A stretch of 64,000 bases of DNA. Origin: Trachythela sp. YZ-2020. Its lineage: Eukaryota; Cnidaria; Anthozoa; Malacalcyonacea; Clavulariidae. The notes below the pieces were generated by a model. The model saw only the letters and a list, made by a program, of their open reading frames with translations. It had not been told where the DNA came from and made no database searches. Position numbers and translations under genes: made by a program. Each line of letters begins with the position of its first letter. Position 1 is the stretch's first letter. Shown here in pieces: positions 11,218-21,300 of this stretch. The stretch covers positions 155,521-219,520 of the forward strand of contig JADLSH010000237.1 in assembly GCA_016169945.1 (NCBI GenBank). Reading direction: 5' to 3'.

Positions 11218-13067
11218 CCGGGTGGCCCAAAAAAAAGTTGCCCTGTTTGGTCGAGTATAACTGTAAAACTAAAAGAGCTATTGTACTCTGGTAAAGTTTT
11301 TCATATTTATTAATGCCTAACTTAAATTTTAATACGTACCATGTATATTTTCGTCCAGTATTACCCGAGATATCAATATTTCAATTTTATTACGCAATTT
11401 TAAAATGTTCAAAAATGAGCTAAAAATGGCCTATCAAGTATGAATAAAGAAACTATCCATGTTACTAAGCACACAAAAGTAGAAAAGTGCATGATTGTTT
11501 TCCGTGGATATAATACTATTCACTCATCTGGAAAAGCATGTCCCCTAGCATTGATGCATAGTCTTGCTCGCGTGACCATACCGTCGAATGACCGTTGGAT
11601 CATTTCTTGCTCCATGTTGCGGCATTCGGTCACAATCGCTTCGCGAAGCTGTCTCAAATTGGTTGGTTGCTGTTCATGCGGCACGCTCCAAATCTTGTGT
11701 TTCAAATAGCCCCAAAGGAAGAAATCACACACTGTGAGATCAGGCGAACGAGGAGGCCATGGCCAGTCACCACGTTTACTGACCACACGGCCGGGAAATT
11801 GCCCACGAAGGTATTGCATCGTCGCATTGCTGGTGTGCGAAGGAGCCCCATCTTGTTGCCACCATATGGTATTTCTATCGATGCCATGAAGGCGAAAATC
11901 TCTCTGGATCACGTTGTAACGGATGATTCGCAAATACTGTCTGGTGTCAAGGTTTCCTTCAACAAAATGGGGACCCAAAACAGTCCCTGCCCTTGTCAAA
12001 CCAACCCACACCATTAATTGATTTGCTCCTTGAATGAATTCGACATAGTGATCGGGCGGATGACCACCGCCATGCAATGCGTATTTTCTGACATTCCTTG
12101 TGTTAATTTCTGAATTCAAGCTGAAAACTGCTTCGTCTGAGACTATTAAGTGATCCAGGAAACCAGGATTCCGTTCAACCGTATTTACAAACGATTACAG
12201 AACGCCAAACGTTGGGCCGGATCACCATCCCTCAACTTCTGTCTTCGAATTAATACATACGGATGGAATTTTATGTCCAGTTTAACGATTCGCTGAAATG
12301 TGCTACGGCTTAATCCCAAACCAGTTCGACGTGAAGATCGTTTTCCGTTTTGTACTAGAGACTGTCTAACTAATTCGATATTTTCTGCCGTTCTAGCCGT
12401 CCTTCGTCGGCCGCTTCGTGCTTTATTCAGATTGTGGCAAGTGCCTTCTCGTACAAACTTTCTATAGGTTTTAATAACTGTTTCTTTACTTGGGGCGGAT
12501 GTTATGCCAATAATTTGCCCATCTTCTTCTGACCTCTAGAGCATTATCAACTCTTTCGTATTCTAAGCAAACCCAAACTCGTTGTTCTATGGTTAAACGA
12601 GGCATACGTACAAAGACATTTGTAGCATTCATGCAAAATTCGTTTTTGTTTGTTAGAGAATTTTATCCCCATGGGACATGGAATGTTTGAAATAAATTCT
12701 TAATCGAACTAGCGATATTTTTACGATTTTCAGTACATTATAAACTATCATAAAACTAAAAATAAAACAGCATATCCATCCTTAAAATATTCCAAGTTCA
12801 ATGTAATTCATATACTGACGAATACGTGCGGTATTTATCAAAGCAGTTTAATAGTCTTTTTTTGGCATATTTTAGAATTTTTTAAAGCGTCATACTTTGC
12901 TCAAATGTCGATATCTCGGTGAATAATGCACAGATATACACATGGCATGTATCAAAATTTAAGTTAAGCCTTTTTCAATATGGTAACGTTTGTTCTAGCA
13001 AAAAAACAGAAAATACTTTTGCCGGTATATAAAATCAAACAGGGCAACTTTTTTTTGGGCCACCCGG
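11218..13067 (-). mobile_element. DD41D mariner-type transposon
   Basis: 1850 bp with perfect 28-bp TIRs beginning CCGGGTGGCCCAAAAAAAAG (matching through about 32 bp allowing the end), flanked by TA on both sides as for Tc1/mariner elements. It lies in a TA microsatellite. The perfect TIRs show recent insertion although the transposase is broken. Confidence 0.92.
11520..12605 (-). pseudogene. DD41D mariner transposase, frameshifted
   Basis: Starts at an ATG at 12605 (MPRLTIEQRVWV, helix-turn-helix region), loses frame near 12505 and again near 12200, then is open to 11520. The C-terminal half carries the first Asp in VSDEAVF, the second in WQQDGAPSHTS and the third at SPDLTVCDFFLWG. I count 41 residues between the second and third Asp when the third is aligned with the Asp/Glu of SPDLxPxD/E, so DD41D, as reported for the rosa family. 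It would cut and paste the element at TA sites. This copy cannot make a full protein. Confidence 0.85.
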
Positions 13068-13080
13068 TATATATATATAT

Positions 13081-13127
13081 ACGTGTAGGTTTAGGTCTAC
13101 GGAACGCAAAGAGTGCTCGACAACATA
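13081..13127 (+). repeat. Short inverted repeat, left copy
   Basis: ACGTGTAGGTTTAGGTCTAC and the following bases to GACAACATA are repeated inverted at 14199-14247 with one mismatch, so the inverted Penelope fragment is bracketed by this 47-bp sequence. Confidence 0.8.
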
Positions 13128-13138
13128 TAGTTAGAGCA

Positions 13139-14195
13139 AATTATAGATTTTCGCTTACCTCAAAACTTGTCTGCAACAGGCTGTTTCATCTGTAAAAGAA
13201 TCATCAGGCAGTTTACAAGTATCGAAAAAAAATGACCGCTTATATGCTTCCTGCCGGGGCGTGGGAGTGTGTGTGGGAGACAATGTGTGCATGCATGGCT
13301 TTGTTTGCGTTGTTTACGCGAAATTTGTTACGATGACGACATCGTGAAATTATTTCAGCTCTTTTGTTGAGTAAACAATCCTTGTTTTTTTCTTTCAAAA
13401 TACAAAATTTTTCTTCTAAACATAAATTGCATCGTTTTGATCCTCCCGTATACGAAATAGAATGTTTTAAAATTTGCCAATTAATACTGAAATCCTTATT
13501 GTTTTCTTTCAATGTCCAAATATATTTCGAAAGTTCCGTGTCATTTGCATGCTTTTATGCTGAAAAGATTTAGTGTGGTTGGCCAATCGCTCTTTGAATG
13601 TGGTTGCAGTCATGCCAATGTAATTTTTGATCGTGTTTGTGTTTCTTACTGTGACTGTTGCTTTGTATACTATGTCCCTAGTCATGCATTGTTTTTGAAG
13701 CGGGCAAATGGTGTTTTTTCTACAACTGCAATTGGTAGTGTCCCTCTCTTGTGGCTTGTCATTTCTAGATATGCGTGCATTGTGTTTAGTGATTACTGAC
13801 TTAATATTGTTCATGCAGCTATAGCTTACTTTAACTGTATTTCTGTTAAAAATTTTATGTAGCTTGTGGTGCGGTGGAAAATGCTTGTCAATTAAACTAA
13901 GGAAATTACGTCCCATGTTTGTGCTAACACTCTTGCTAAATGGTGGGTTGAACCAAATGATGTTGCGTTGCCTATTCCTGCGTTGTTTTTGCGGTGTGTG
14001 CTGAGTGTAGCTAAGTTCATGATTAAAGTTGCTATGCCTAAGTGCGTTCTGATATATGGGTGCAGATTCCTGAAAAGTTTGCTCATCTGATGAAAGAAGT
14101 GCGATGCGCTTGTTAATTGATGCAGGTAGTTGCCTTGTGATGCTCGGTGGGTGATTAGAGTGCATATTTATGTATAGTGGATCGTCATTGGGCTT
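13139..14195 (-). repeat. Inverted, 5'-truncated Penelope copy
   Basis: Reverse complement of about 15511-16565, so close that the encoded peptides are the same over long stretches. It codes for the linker and GIY-YIG endonuclease part only and starts abruptly at GGAAGCCCAATGACG. One A is missing from the A-run near 13555 compared with the direct copy, which breaks the reading frame. The two copies can form a hairpin of about 1 kb around the RT region. Confidence 0.9.
13165..13220 (-). ncRNA. Hammerhead ribozyme of the inverted Penelope copy
   Basis: Reverse complement of the motif at 16489-16544, identical in the core: CUGAUGA, GAAAC, two-base-pair stem III with a 5-nt loop, and a stem I of ACUUGU/ACAAGU plus CUGC/GCAG. 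Confidence 0.75.
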
Positions 14196-14198
14196 CCA

Positions 14199-14247
14199 TG
14201 TTGTCGAGCACTCTTTGCGTTTCGTAGACCTAAACCTACACGTATAT
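14199..14247 (-). repeat. Short inverted repeat, right copy (5' region of PLE)
   Basis: Inverse partner of 13081-13127. In the sense of the full-length Penelope copy it is the 5' leader, with TGTTGTCGAGCACTCT at 14199-14214 some 95 bp before the ATG. Confidence 0.75.
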
Positions 14248-14308
14248 TCGCACCCGTATATCGGTTGTGCACTCTTGTTTACGTTATTCATTTCTATTTA
14301 ACTTCAAA

Positions 14309-16469
14309 ATGCGGCAATTTCGATTTGACTATTCACTAAAGAATATCCCTATACCATCACAGGACGCTTATTTGAAAAATTTGATTGAAAAAGTGGAAAG
14401 TGCAATAAAACGTATGAGATGGAAAGCTAATTTCTTTCTTAACAAAAACCAAAAATGTGAAAACCAAAACAACCATTTCGGCCTTGCATCCAACAAAACA
14501 CCTCCTTCCATTCCGGAAATGAAACCTTTCGAAGACGACCTTATAAAATTAATCGAAAATTTACAATTTCGGCCATATAGGAACCAATTTCAGAAATCTT
14601 TGACTAACGATCTAAAGAAAATCAATTCGTCTCCCAACATTTTCATTTTTGCAGACAAAACTAGGAATATTTATGAAACCTCGCTCGACACATACAACAA
14701 GCTCTTACATGACAACATCACAAAAACATATAAGCATGGATCCGAGGACACTATAGATGAAATTGATTCAGAACTAAAAAACATTTCGAACAATTTAGGA
14801 ATCGGCGACAGAATTGAGAAAATGAAAAAACGCGAAGCATTTATATCTTTAAAAGATCACAAAGAAAATTTCGAAAACAACCCAAAATGCAGATTAATTA
14901 ATCCCGCTAATAGCGAATCCAGAAAAATAAGCAAAGTTATTTTGGACAAAATTAATTCCAATTTAAATCAATGGAGGAATACAAAACAAGTTATTCAGTG
15001 GTTTGGCAATATAAAAGATAAGGACAGACACAGTTTTATTTCGTTTGACATTGTGGATTTCTACCCATCTATTTCTGAAAAACTATTGGACCAAGCTTTA
15101 TCTTGGGCTTCAAATTTGGCTACTATACCTGAAAACGATATTTCAATAATAAAACACGCTAGAAAATCTCTCCTTTTCAATACCGGAATTTCATGGATAA
15201 AAAAAGATAGCCATAGTTTGTTTGACGTTAGCATGGGCAGTTTCGACGGCGCGGAAATTTGTGAGTTAGTAGGCCTTTTCATTTTAAATCACCTGAGTAA
15301 GAAATTTGGCAAAGAAAGCATCGGCCTATATAGAGATGACGGTTTGGCTATTATAAAAAGTAAATCAGCACGTTTAGCAGACAAAACAAGAAAAGATCTC
15401 CACAAAATTTTCGAGCAGTTTGACCTAAAATTACCGCGAATCAAATTTACGCATTGTAAACTTTTTAGATGTAACTTTCGACCTTAACAATGGAAAACAT
15501 AGGCCCTATAGGAAGCCCAATGACGATCCACTATACATAAATATGCACTCTAATCACCCACCGAGCATCACAAGGCAACTACCTGCATCAATTAACAAGC
15601 GCATCGCACTTCTTTCATCAGATGAGCAAACTTTTCAGGAATCTGCACCCATATATCAGAACGCACTTAGGCATAGCAACTTTAATCATGAACTTAGCTA
15701 CACTCAGCACACACCGCAAAAACAACGCAGGAATAGGCAACGCAACATCATTTGGTTCAACCCACCATTTAGCAAGAGTGTTAGCACAAACATGGGACGT
15801 AATTTCCTTAGTTTAATTGACAAGCATTTTCCACCGCACCACAAGCTACATAAAATTTTTAACAGAAATACAGTTAAAGTAAGCTATAGCTGCATGAACA
15901 ATATTAAGTCAGTAATCACTAAACACAATGCACGCATATCTAGAAATGACAAGCCACAAGAGAGGGACACTACCAATTGCAGTTGTAGAAAAAACACCAT
16001 TTGCCCGCTTCAAAAACAATGCATGACTAGGGACATAGTATACAAAGCAACAGTCACAGTAAGAAACACAAACACGATCAAAAATTACATTGGCATGACT
16101 GCAACCACATTCAAAGAGCGATTGGCCAACCACACTAAATCTTTTCAGCATAAAAAGCATGCAAATGACACGGAACTTTCGAAATATATTTGGACATTGA
16201 AAGAAAACAATAAGGATTTCAGTATTAATTGGCAAATTTTAAAACATTCTATTTCGTATACGGGAGGATCAAAACGATGCAATTTATGTTTAGAAGAAAA
16301 ATTTTGTATTTTGAAAGAAAAAAACAAGGATTGTTTACTCAACAAAAGAGCTGAAATAATTTCACGATGTCGTCATCGTAACAAATTTCGCGTAAACAAC
16401 GCAAACAAAGCCATGCATGCACACATTGTCTCCCACACACACTCCCACGCCCCGGCAGGAAGCATATAA
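14309..16469 (+). pseudogene. Penelope-like RT/GIY-YIG endonuclease, one frameshift
   Basis: ATG at 14309 (MRQFRFDYSL). The RT shows SLKDHKENF, KCRLINPANSE (a typical Penelope block), the catalytic SFDIVDFYPS and YRDDGLAI (about 15330-15353). The linker has HSNHPPSITRQLP; a Cys-rich stretch (CSCRK..CPLQKQC) precedes the GIY-YIG core VYKATVTV..NYIGMT, followed by FKERLANH and a final CNLCLEEKFCIL. The frame shifts by one near 15457-15487, in an otherwise open 720-residue reading. Penelope proteins nick DNA with the GIY-YIG domain and prime reverse transcription there. The single shift may be a mutation or an assembly error. Confidence 0.88.
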
Positions 16470-16488
16470 GCGGTCATTTCTTTTCGAT

Positions 16489-16544
16489 ACTTGTAAACTG
16501 CCTGATGATTCTTTTACAGATGAAACAGCCTGTTGCAGACAAGT
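16489..16544 (+). ncRNA. Type I hammerhead ribozyme of the Penelope element
   Basis: Stem I: ACUUGU (16489-16494) with ACAAGU (16539-16544) and CUGC (16498-16501) with GCAG (16535-16538), with AAA bulged. Core CUGAUGA at 16502-16508; a weak stem II (UCU/AGA with a U-U base) ; GAAAC at 16522-16526; stem III of A-U and C-G with loop AGCCU. Predicted cleavage follows U16534. Very short stem III is the pattern described for Penelope-like elements. The weak stem II lowers certainty that it cuts well. Confidence 0.78.
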
Positions 16545-16596
16545 TTTGAGGTAAGCGAAAATCTATATATATATATATATATATATATAGTCAAAT

Positions 16597-16640
16597 CTGC
16601 AGACATGCATGTTTCGCCGTTCAACGGCTCGTCAGTGCAG
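16597..16640 (-). ncRNA. Hammerhead ribozyme, retrozyme copy 1
   Basis: On the minus strand: stem I CUGCA/UGCAG, core CUGACGA, stem II GCCG..CGGC, GAAAC, stem III ACA/UGU with loop UGCA, cleavage triplet GUC at 16604-16602. All core bases present. Confidence 0.88.
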
Positions 16641-16728
16641 CTTGTAACGTAGTCTAGATGCGAGTGACTTCGTATTTATACACCATACATACCATACATA
16701 TATTTGACTATATATATATATAGTCAAA

Positions 16729-16780
16729 TCTGCATTTATTTGACATGCATGTTTCGCCGTTCAACGGCTCGTCCGTGCAG
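16729..16780 (-). ncRNA. Hammerhead ribozyme, retrozyme copy 2, defective
   Basis: Same fold, but the core reads CGGACGAG in place of CUGACGAG and seven bases (16735-16741) separate the GUC from the stem I strand. It should not cleave. Confidence 0.75.
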
Positions 16781-17017
16781 CTTGTAACGCAGTCTAGATG
16801 CGAGTGACTTCGTATTTATACACCATACTCTTGCCCTCACCAAGCGCATGTGGTACAATACTCAGACACATGCGCATCCAGACATACGTGAAGTGTCTTG
16901 GGGCCAGAGTGCTCAAACGACCACAAGGGAAGTGAGCTTTTGCATTATAGCTTATAGCCACCAATTAACCTCACAGAGTGCTCAACAACACAAGTGAAGG
17001 AGCATATATAGTCAAAT

Positions 17018-17061
17018 CTGCAGACATGCATGTTTCGCCGTTCAACGGCTCGTCAGTGCAG
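17018..17061 (-). ncRNA. Hammerhead ribozyme, retrozyme copy 3
   Basis: Identical in core and stems to copy 1; GUC at 17025-17023, cut predicted between 17023 and 17022. It bounds both full 281-bp units. Confidence 0.9.
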
Positions 17062-17298
17062 CTTGTAACGCAGTCTAGATGCGAGTGACTTCGTATTTAT
17101 ACACCATACTCTTGCCCTCACCAAGCGCATGTGGTACAATACTCAGACACATGCGCATCCAGACATGCGTGAAGTGTCTTTGGGCCAGAGTGCTCAAACG
17201 ACCACAAGGGAAGTGAGCTTTTGCATTATAGCTTATAGCCACCAATTAACCTCACAGAGTGCTCAACAACACAAGTGAAGGAGCATATATAGTAAAAT

Positions 17299-17337
17299 CT
17301 GCAGACATGCATGTTTCGCCGTTCAACGGCTCGTCAG
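17299..17337 (-). ncRNA. Hammerhead ribozyme, retrozyme copy 4, truncated
   Basis: Core, stems II and III and GUC are intact, but the array ends at the C of CUGACGAG, so the 5' strand of stem I is missing. Probably the insertion edge. Confidence 0.8.
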
Positions 17338-17978
17338 ATATAGATATCATATATGAATTATAGCCAACATCAAATCATCAATACTAAAACCCACAAGAGT
17401 GCTGAACGTAATTTTAATATTTTAGTAACTAAAGTAATATATACTTGTAAACATGTAATTTAATCTTATAGCATATATGATCCTGCTTGTAGTTTCTTAA
17501 AAAATAATATATACTTGTAAATATATAATTTAATCTACATTTATCATACAATCGTTCTTGTAATTATTTCCGAAAATTCATTTTGGAGATAAAACTATTT
17601 TTAAGCGCCGCATCCGAATAAGCGCCGCACGTATTCACAACAATGCGGTGCTTAATGAAGCACCGTCAGAATTGTTGGAGAAGCCAAACTAAAAACAACT
17701 ACATTAGGGACATAATTTAGCAGGGGGAGTGGGGAGGTGTAATTAAAGATTTCTAGGACTGAAACTGGGTAACCCTGCCTTGTCGAGAGCATGAAAAATG
17801 ATGGGGGTCATCATTTTTCATGCTCATGACTGAAAAAATGTCTACCCCCACTCCGGGAACGGCAATTCCTGCGTTCTAGGAGATGATTTGACAGTAAAAG
17901 GGGATTGTTATTTCGGAGCAAATTGCCCCCTTTGTCTCCCGACTATATAGGCGGCTCAGCAGCCAATATTAGGGCCAG
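17338..17978. other. Right remnant of the Foldback core
   Basis: No gene. A 31-bp AT-rich segment (AATATATACTTGTAAA..) occurs at about 17434 and again at 17504. The part around ACATAATTTAGCAGGGGG (17711 on) matches, inverted and diverged, sequence at about 24425-24465. A near-palindrome GGGGGTCATCATTTTTCATG lies near 17800. Confidence 0.5.
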
Positions 17979-18349
17979 TGTTACCTTCACTCGCCGCTTA
18001 GTGTATAACTTTATTTTTTACTTTTTAACCTCACATTTTGTCATTAACAATCTCAAATTCTATATATTTCTTTTGTTTTGTCTCTCTGCCAAATCTCTCT
18101 TCGAGCATGCTCTCGGTCACGCGATGTGACGTCCTTCCGGTATTTTCTTCCGGACCCTAATTACGTAGGGTTCAAATCCGTAGGGTACACTCTCGTTGTG
18201 AGATGTAGGCTTTACTCTGCGTTTTTCGGCTGTAAGCGTTTGCCAGTTATCCAAAGGAAGGTGTTCGCATGGCAAGAGCAGGTTTCTATGCAACACACGG
18301 TGACGTCCACGTCCTGACTCCGGTCTTAATTCATAAACTGGGCTATCCG
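17979..18349 (-). repeat. 3' LTR of the Ty3-type element
   Basis: 371-bp direct repeat of 23807-24177, with the element-sense 3' end GGTAACA. In element orientation it begins CGGATAGCCC inside the pol reading frame, so the last 77 or so codons of pol lie in the LTR. No TG dinucleotide is present at this copy's 5' edge. Confidence 0.75.
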
Positions 18350-21300
18350 GTCCCTTTCGCGAGACAATTACATGTACTTCTTCCTCCCAAAATGCTCGAA
18401 GTTTCCCTGCTCCTCCTCTTGGTGAAAGGTTGCGTACAAGGACCCGATCGCCTGGTTGTAAGTTTGTATAGCGTATACGACGATCATAATTCTTCTTTCC
18501 TTTTACAGCACTCTTCTTCGTAGCTTCATGAGCGATTCGATAAGCCTCGTTCATAGCTGTTTTCCACTTCGACGCATAGTCAGACCGTGAATTGCTGTCC
18601 GTTTCGTCTTGCAAGTCAAACATCAAGTCAATCGGTAGTCTTGGACTTCTTCCAAAAAGTAGATAGAACGGTGAATACTTCGTTGACTCGTGTACGGTGC
18701 AATTGTATGCATGGATGAGCTTATTTAGGTGATCCTTCCATCTCGACTTATGTGACTCTGGAAGTGTTCGCAGCATTCCCAATAAAGTACGGTTCATTCG
18801 CTCAACAATGCCATTGCCTTCTGGATGGTACGGTGTTGTCCTGGAGTGCTTCACGCCAGCCAATTGCTCTAATCGCTTGAAAAGATTGTTCTCAAACTCG
18901 CCGCCCATATCGTGATGAATCTTTTCAGGAAAACCAAACCGTTGTATAAAGTCGTTGAAGACTCTATCCGCTGCCGTCACGCCGCTTTTATTTTTCGTCG
19001 GGTACGCCTGGGCATACTTAGTGAAATGATCGACCACTACTAAGATATACTGGTAACCACCAGAGCTCTGCTCTAAGTGCACAAAGTCAATAGAGATTAG
19101 TTGAAATGGTGCGGTTGTGACAATGGGTTGTAGTGGTGCAACGGTGTGTCGACTGGGTTTCTTTTGTTTCAGACATCGGCAAACGTTATGAACAAAGTGA
19201 TCAATGTCCTTTCGCATGTTTGGCCAGAAGAATCGCTGTCGTGCAAGATCTAGCACTCGTTCTACACCTAGGTGTCCCATTTCTTCGTGAAGTTCCTTGT
19301 AAACCATGCGCTTAAACTTACTGGGTAGCACCAACTGTTCATTGTGGTATAAAATTCCATTATTTTTCTTCATATGCAACTGATGCCACTTACGGAGGTA
19401 CTTTCGAACTTTTGGTGTTTCTCGTCGTATTTCTGTTACCGACGGTTTGTGATTGGTCTTCAAAAGTTGCAAAACGCGCGAAATAGTAACATCCTCGTGT
19501 TGAGCTTTAACTATGTCAACTATCTTTAGTTTACTTGCACCAGTGGGTATTGCATCATCGTTTTTATCACACTGTAGTTCTGTTTCATCCGTGGTTATCG
19601 CTGTTATCCAGATAACATCACCTGTTTCTTCAGCTTTAACAGCCGAAATAGTAGCTTGAATCACTTCGGGTGAGATCTTATCACTGCAACTGTCCATGTA
19701 CTCTTGTATATCAGGTGGTGGTCTTGACAAGCAGTCAGCATCAACATTAACTTTACCAGGGCGATACCTTATTTCAAAATCAAACTCAGCTAACTCACCC
19801 ACCCATCGCATTCCAGTAGCATTTAGTTTAGCTGTCGACAGTACATAAGTCAGCGGATTGTTGTCTGTATATACCACAAATTTCGGGGCATAGTACAAAT
19901 AATCTCTGAAGTATTCCGTCACTGCCCACTTTAAGGCTAGAAACTCTAGTTTGCCACTATGGAGGTGATAATTTTTCTCCGCCTGGGTTAGTGTTCTAGA
20001 AGCATAAGCGATTACCCGCACAGTTCCTTTCTGTTCTTGATACAGTACTGCACCAAGACCCTCCTGGGAGGCGTCTGTGTGGACAATGAATGGGGATTCG
20101 TAATCAGGATATGCGAGGATTGGAGGTGATGTAATTTGGTCTATTAGACTCTCTAAAGCTGTCTGATGTTCTGAGGTCCACTGCACAGGTTTACGAGATG
20201 ATGGATGCCCCTTCTGTAAAGGTTTTTGAGTACCATCGTTCTTCCCACCAGCTTTACTGTTTTGTTCCTTTAATAGATCATAAATCGGTTTGGCTTGTCG
20301 TGAAAAGTTCTTAATATGTCTGCGGTAAACGCCTAGTAGACCTACTAACTTTCGGACATCACCAACAGTAGATGGTGTTGTATGTTTCCATACCTGAGCA
20401 GCACTTGTTGCCTTAGGATCCATACAGTACCCATGCTGTGACACCAACCGACCAAGGAATGAGACTTCCTTTTTAAATAAATTACATTTCTTGGGTTTCA
20501 GCTTAACTCCCCACTCTCGTAACCGTTTCAGCACCTTACGTAAGTGTTCGATGTGTTCAGTAAAAGAGCTGGAGAACACGATCACATCGTCTAGATAAGG
20601 AATGCAGATCTCGTCTCTTAAATCATCAAGGCATTGTTCCATGAAACGTTGAAAATTCGCGGGTGCATTCATTAGGCCGAATGGGATTCTCACCCATTCA
20701 TACAAGCCCCAAGGAGTTACGAAGGCGGTGAGGTGTTGACTTTTCTTCCCCATAAATCCTTGATGGTAGGCCTTGCCCTGATCAAGAATGCTGAACCACG
20801 ACTTTCCCCCTAAACTATCAAGTGCTTCCTGTATACGGGGTATCGGATGTCGATCTGGCACAGTCTGTCGATTTAGTTCTCTGTAATCTACGCATAACCG
20901 CATCCCTCCGTCCTTCTTTCGTACGCAGACAACGCTACTTGAATATGGTGATTTTGACTTTCTGATAAATCCACGATTTAAAAGGTCCTCAATGTATCCT
21001 TTCACCTCAGGGTACAAAGGTCGTGGTATGGATGCATAATTTCTCTGAACAGGTTTGTCACTAGTTAAATTCAAGTCCATTTTCAACTCCGGAATGCATC
21101 CCACCTCATCTTCATCTTGTGCAAAGGATTCACGTTCGTCATATAGCAATTGTTGTGCTTCTTTTAACTCTTCACCCTTTAAACCTGTCAGGTCAACAGA
21201 AGGTAAGTTTTCAACAACTATAGGATCTAATCCCTTTTGGATCTTGTCCGAGTGCAAATTATCCTCATCATTTGCTTCGGGTTCCTTAAGTTTTACTTCG

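Larger units (their letters stand above)
13081..16565 (+). mobile_element. Penelope-like element with inverted partial copy
   Basis: A full-length-looking element on the plus strand (about 14197-16565: RT, GIY-YIG, hammerhead) preceded by a 5'-truncated copy in the opposite orientation (13139-14195). Mixed direct/inverted partial copies and hammerhead ribozymes are known features of Penelope-like elements. The element ends in CTATATATAT microsatellite on the right and starts in TATATATATA on the left. Confidence 0.88.
16590..17337 (-). mobile_element. Retrozyme: tandem repeats with hammerhead ribozymes
   Basis: Four copies of a hammerhead motif on the minus strand divide the array into units of 281 bp (16742-17022), 281 bp (17023-17303) and a shortened 140 bp (16602-16741). 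The units have no reading frame but strong self-complementarity, e.g. GCGCATGTG/CACATGCGC at about 16844-16876. Tandem non-coding units of a few hundred bp, bounded by self-cleaving hammerheads, define retrozymes, whose RNAs are cut into monomers and circularised. They depend on reverse transcriptase from elsewhere. Confidence 0.85.

Noticed and set aside
14080..14110. CTGATGAAAG as a further hammerhead core
   Set aside because: No GAAAC, stem III or matching stem I; it is part of the inverted Penelope coding region.
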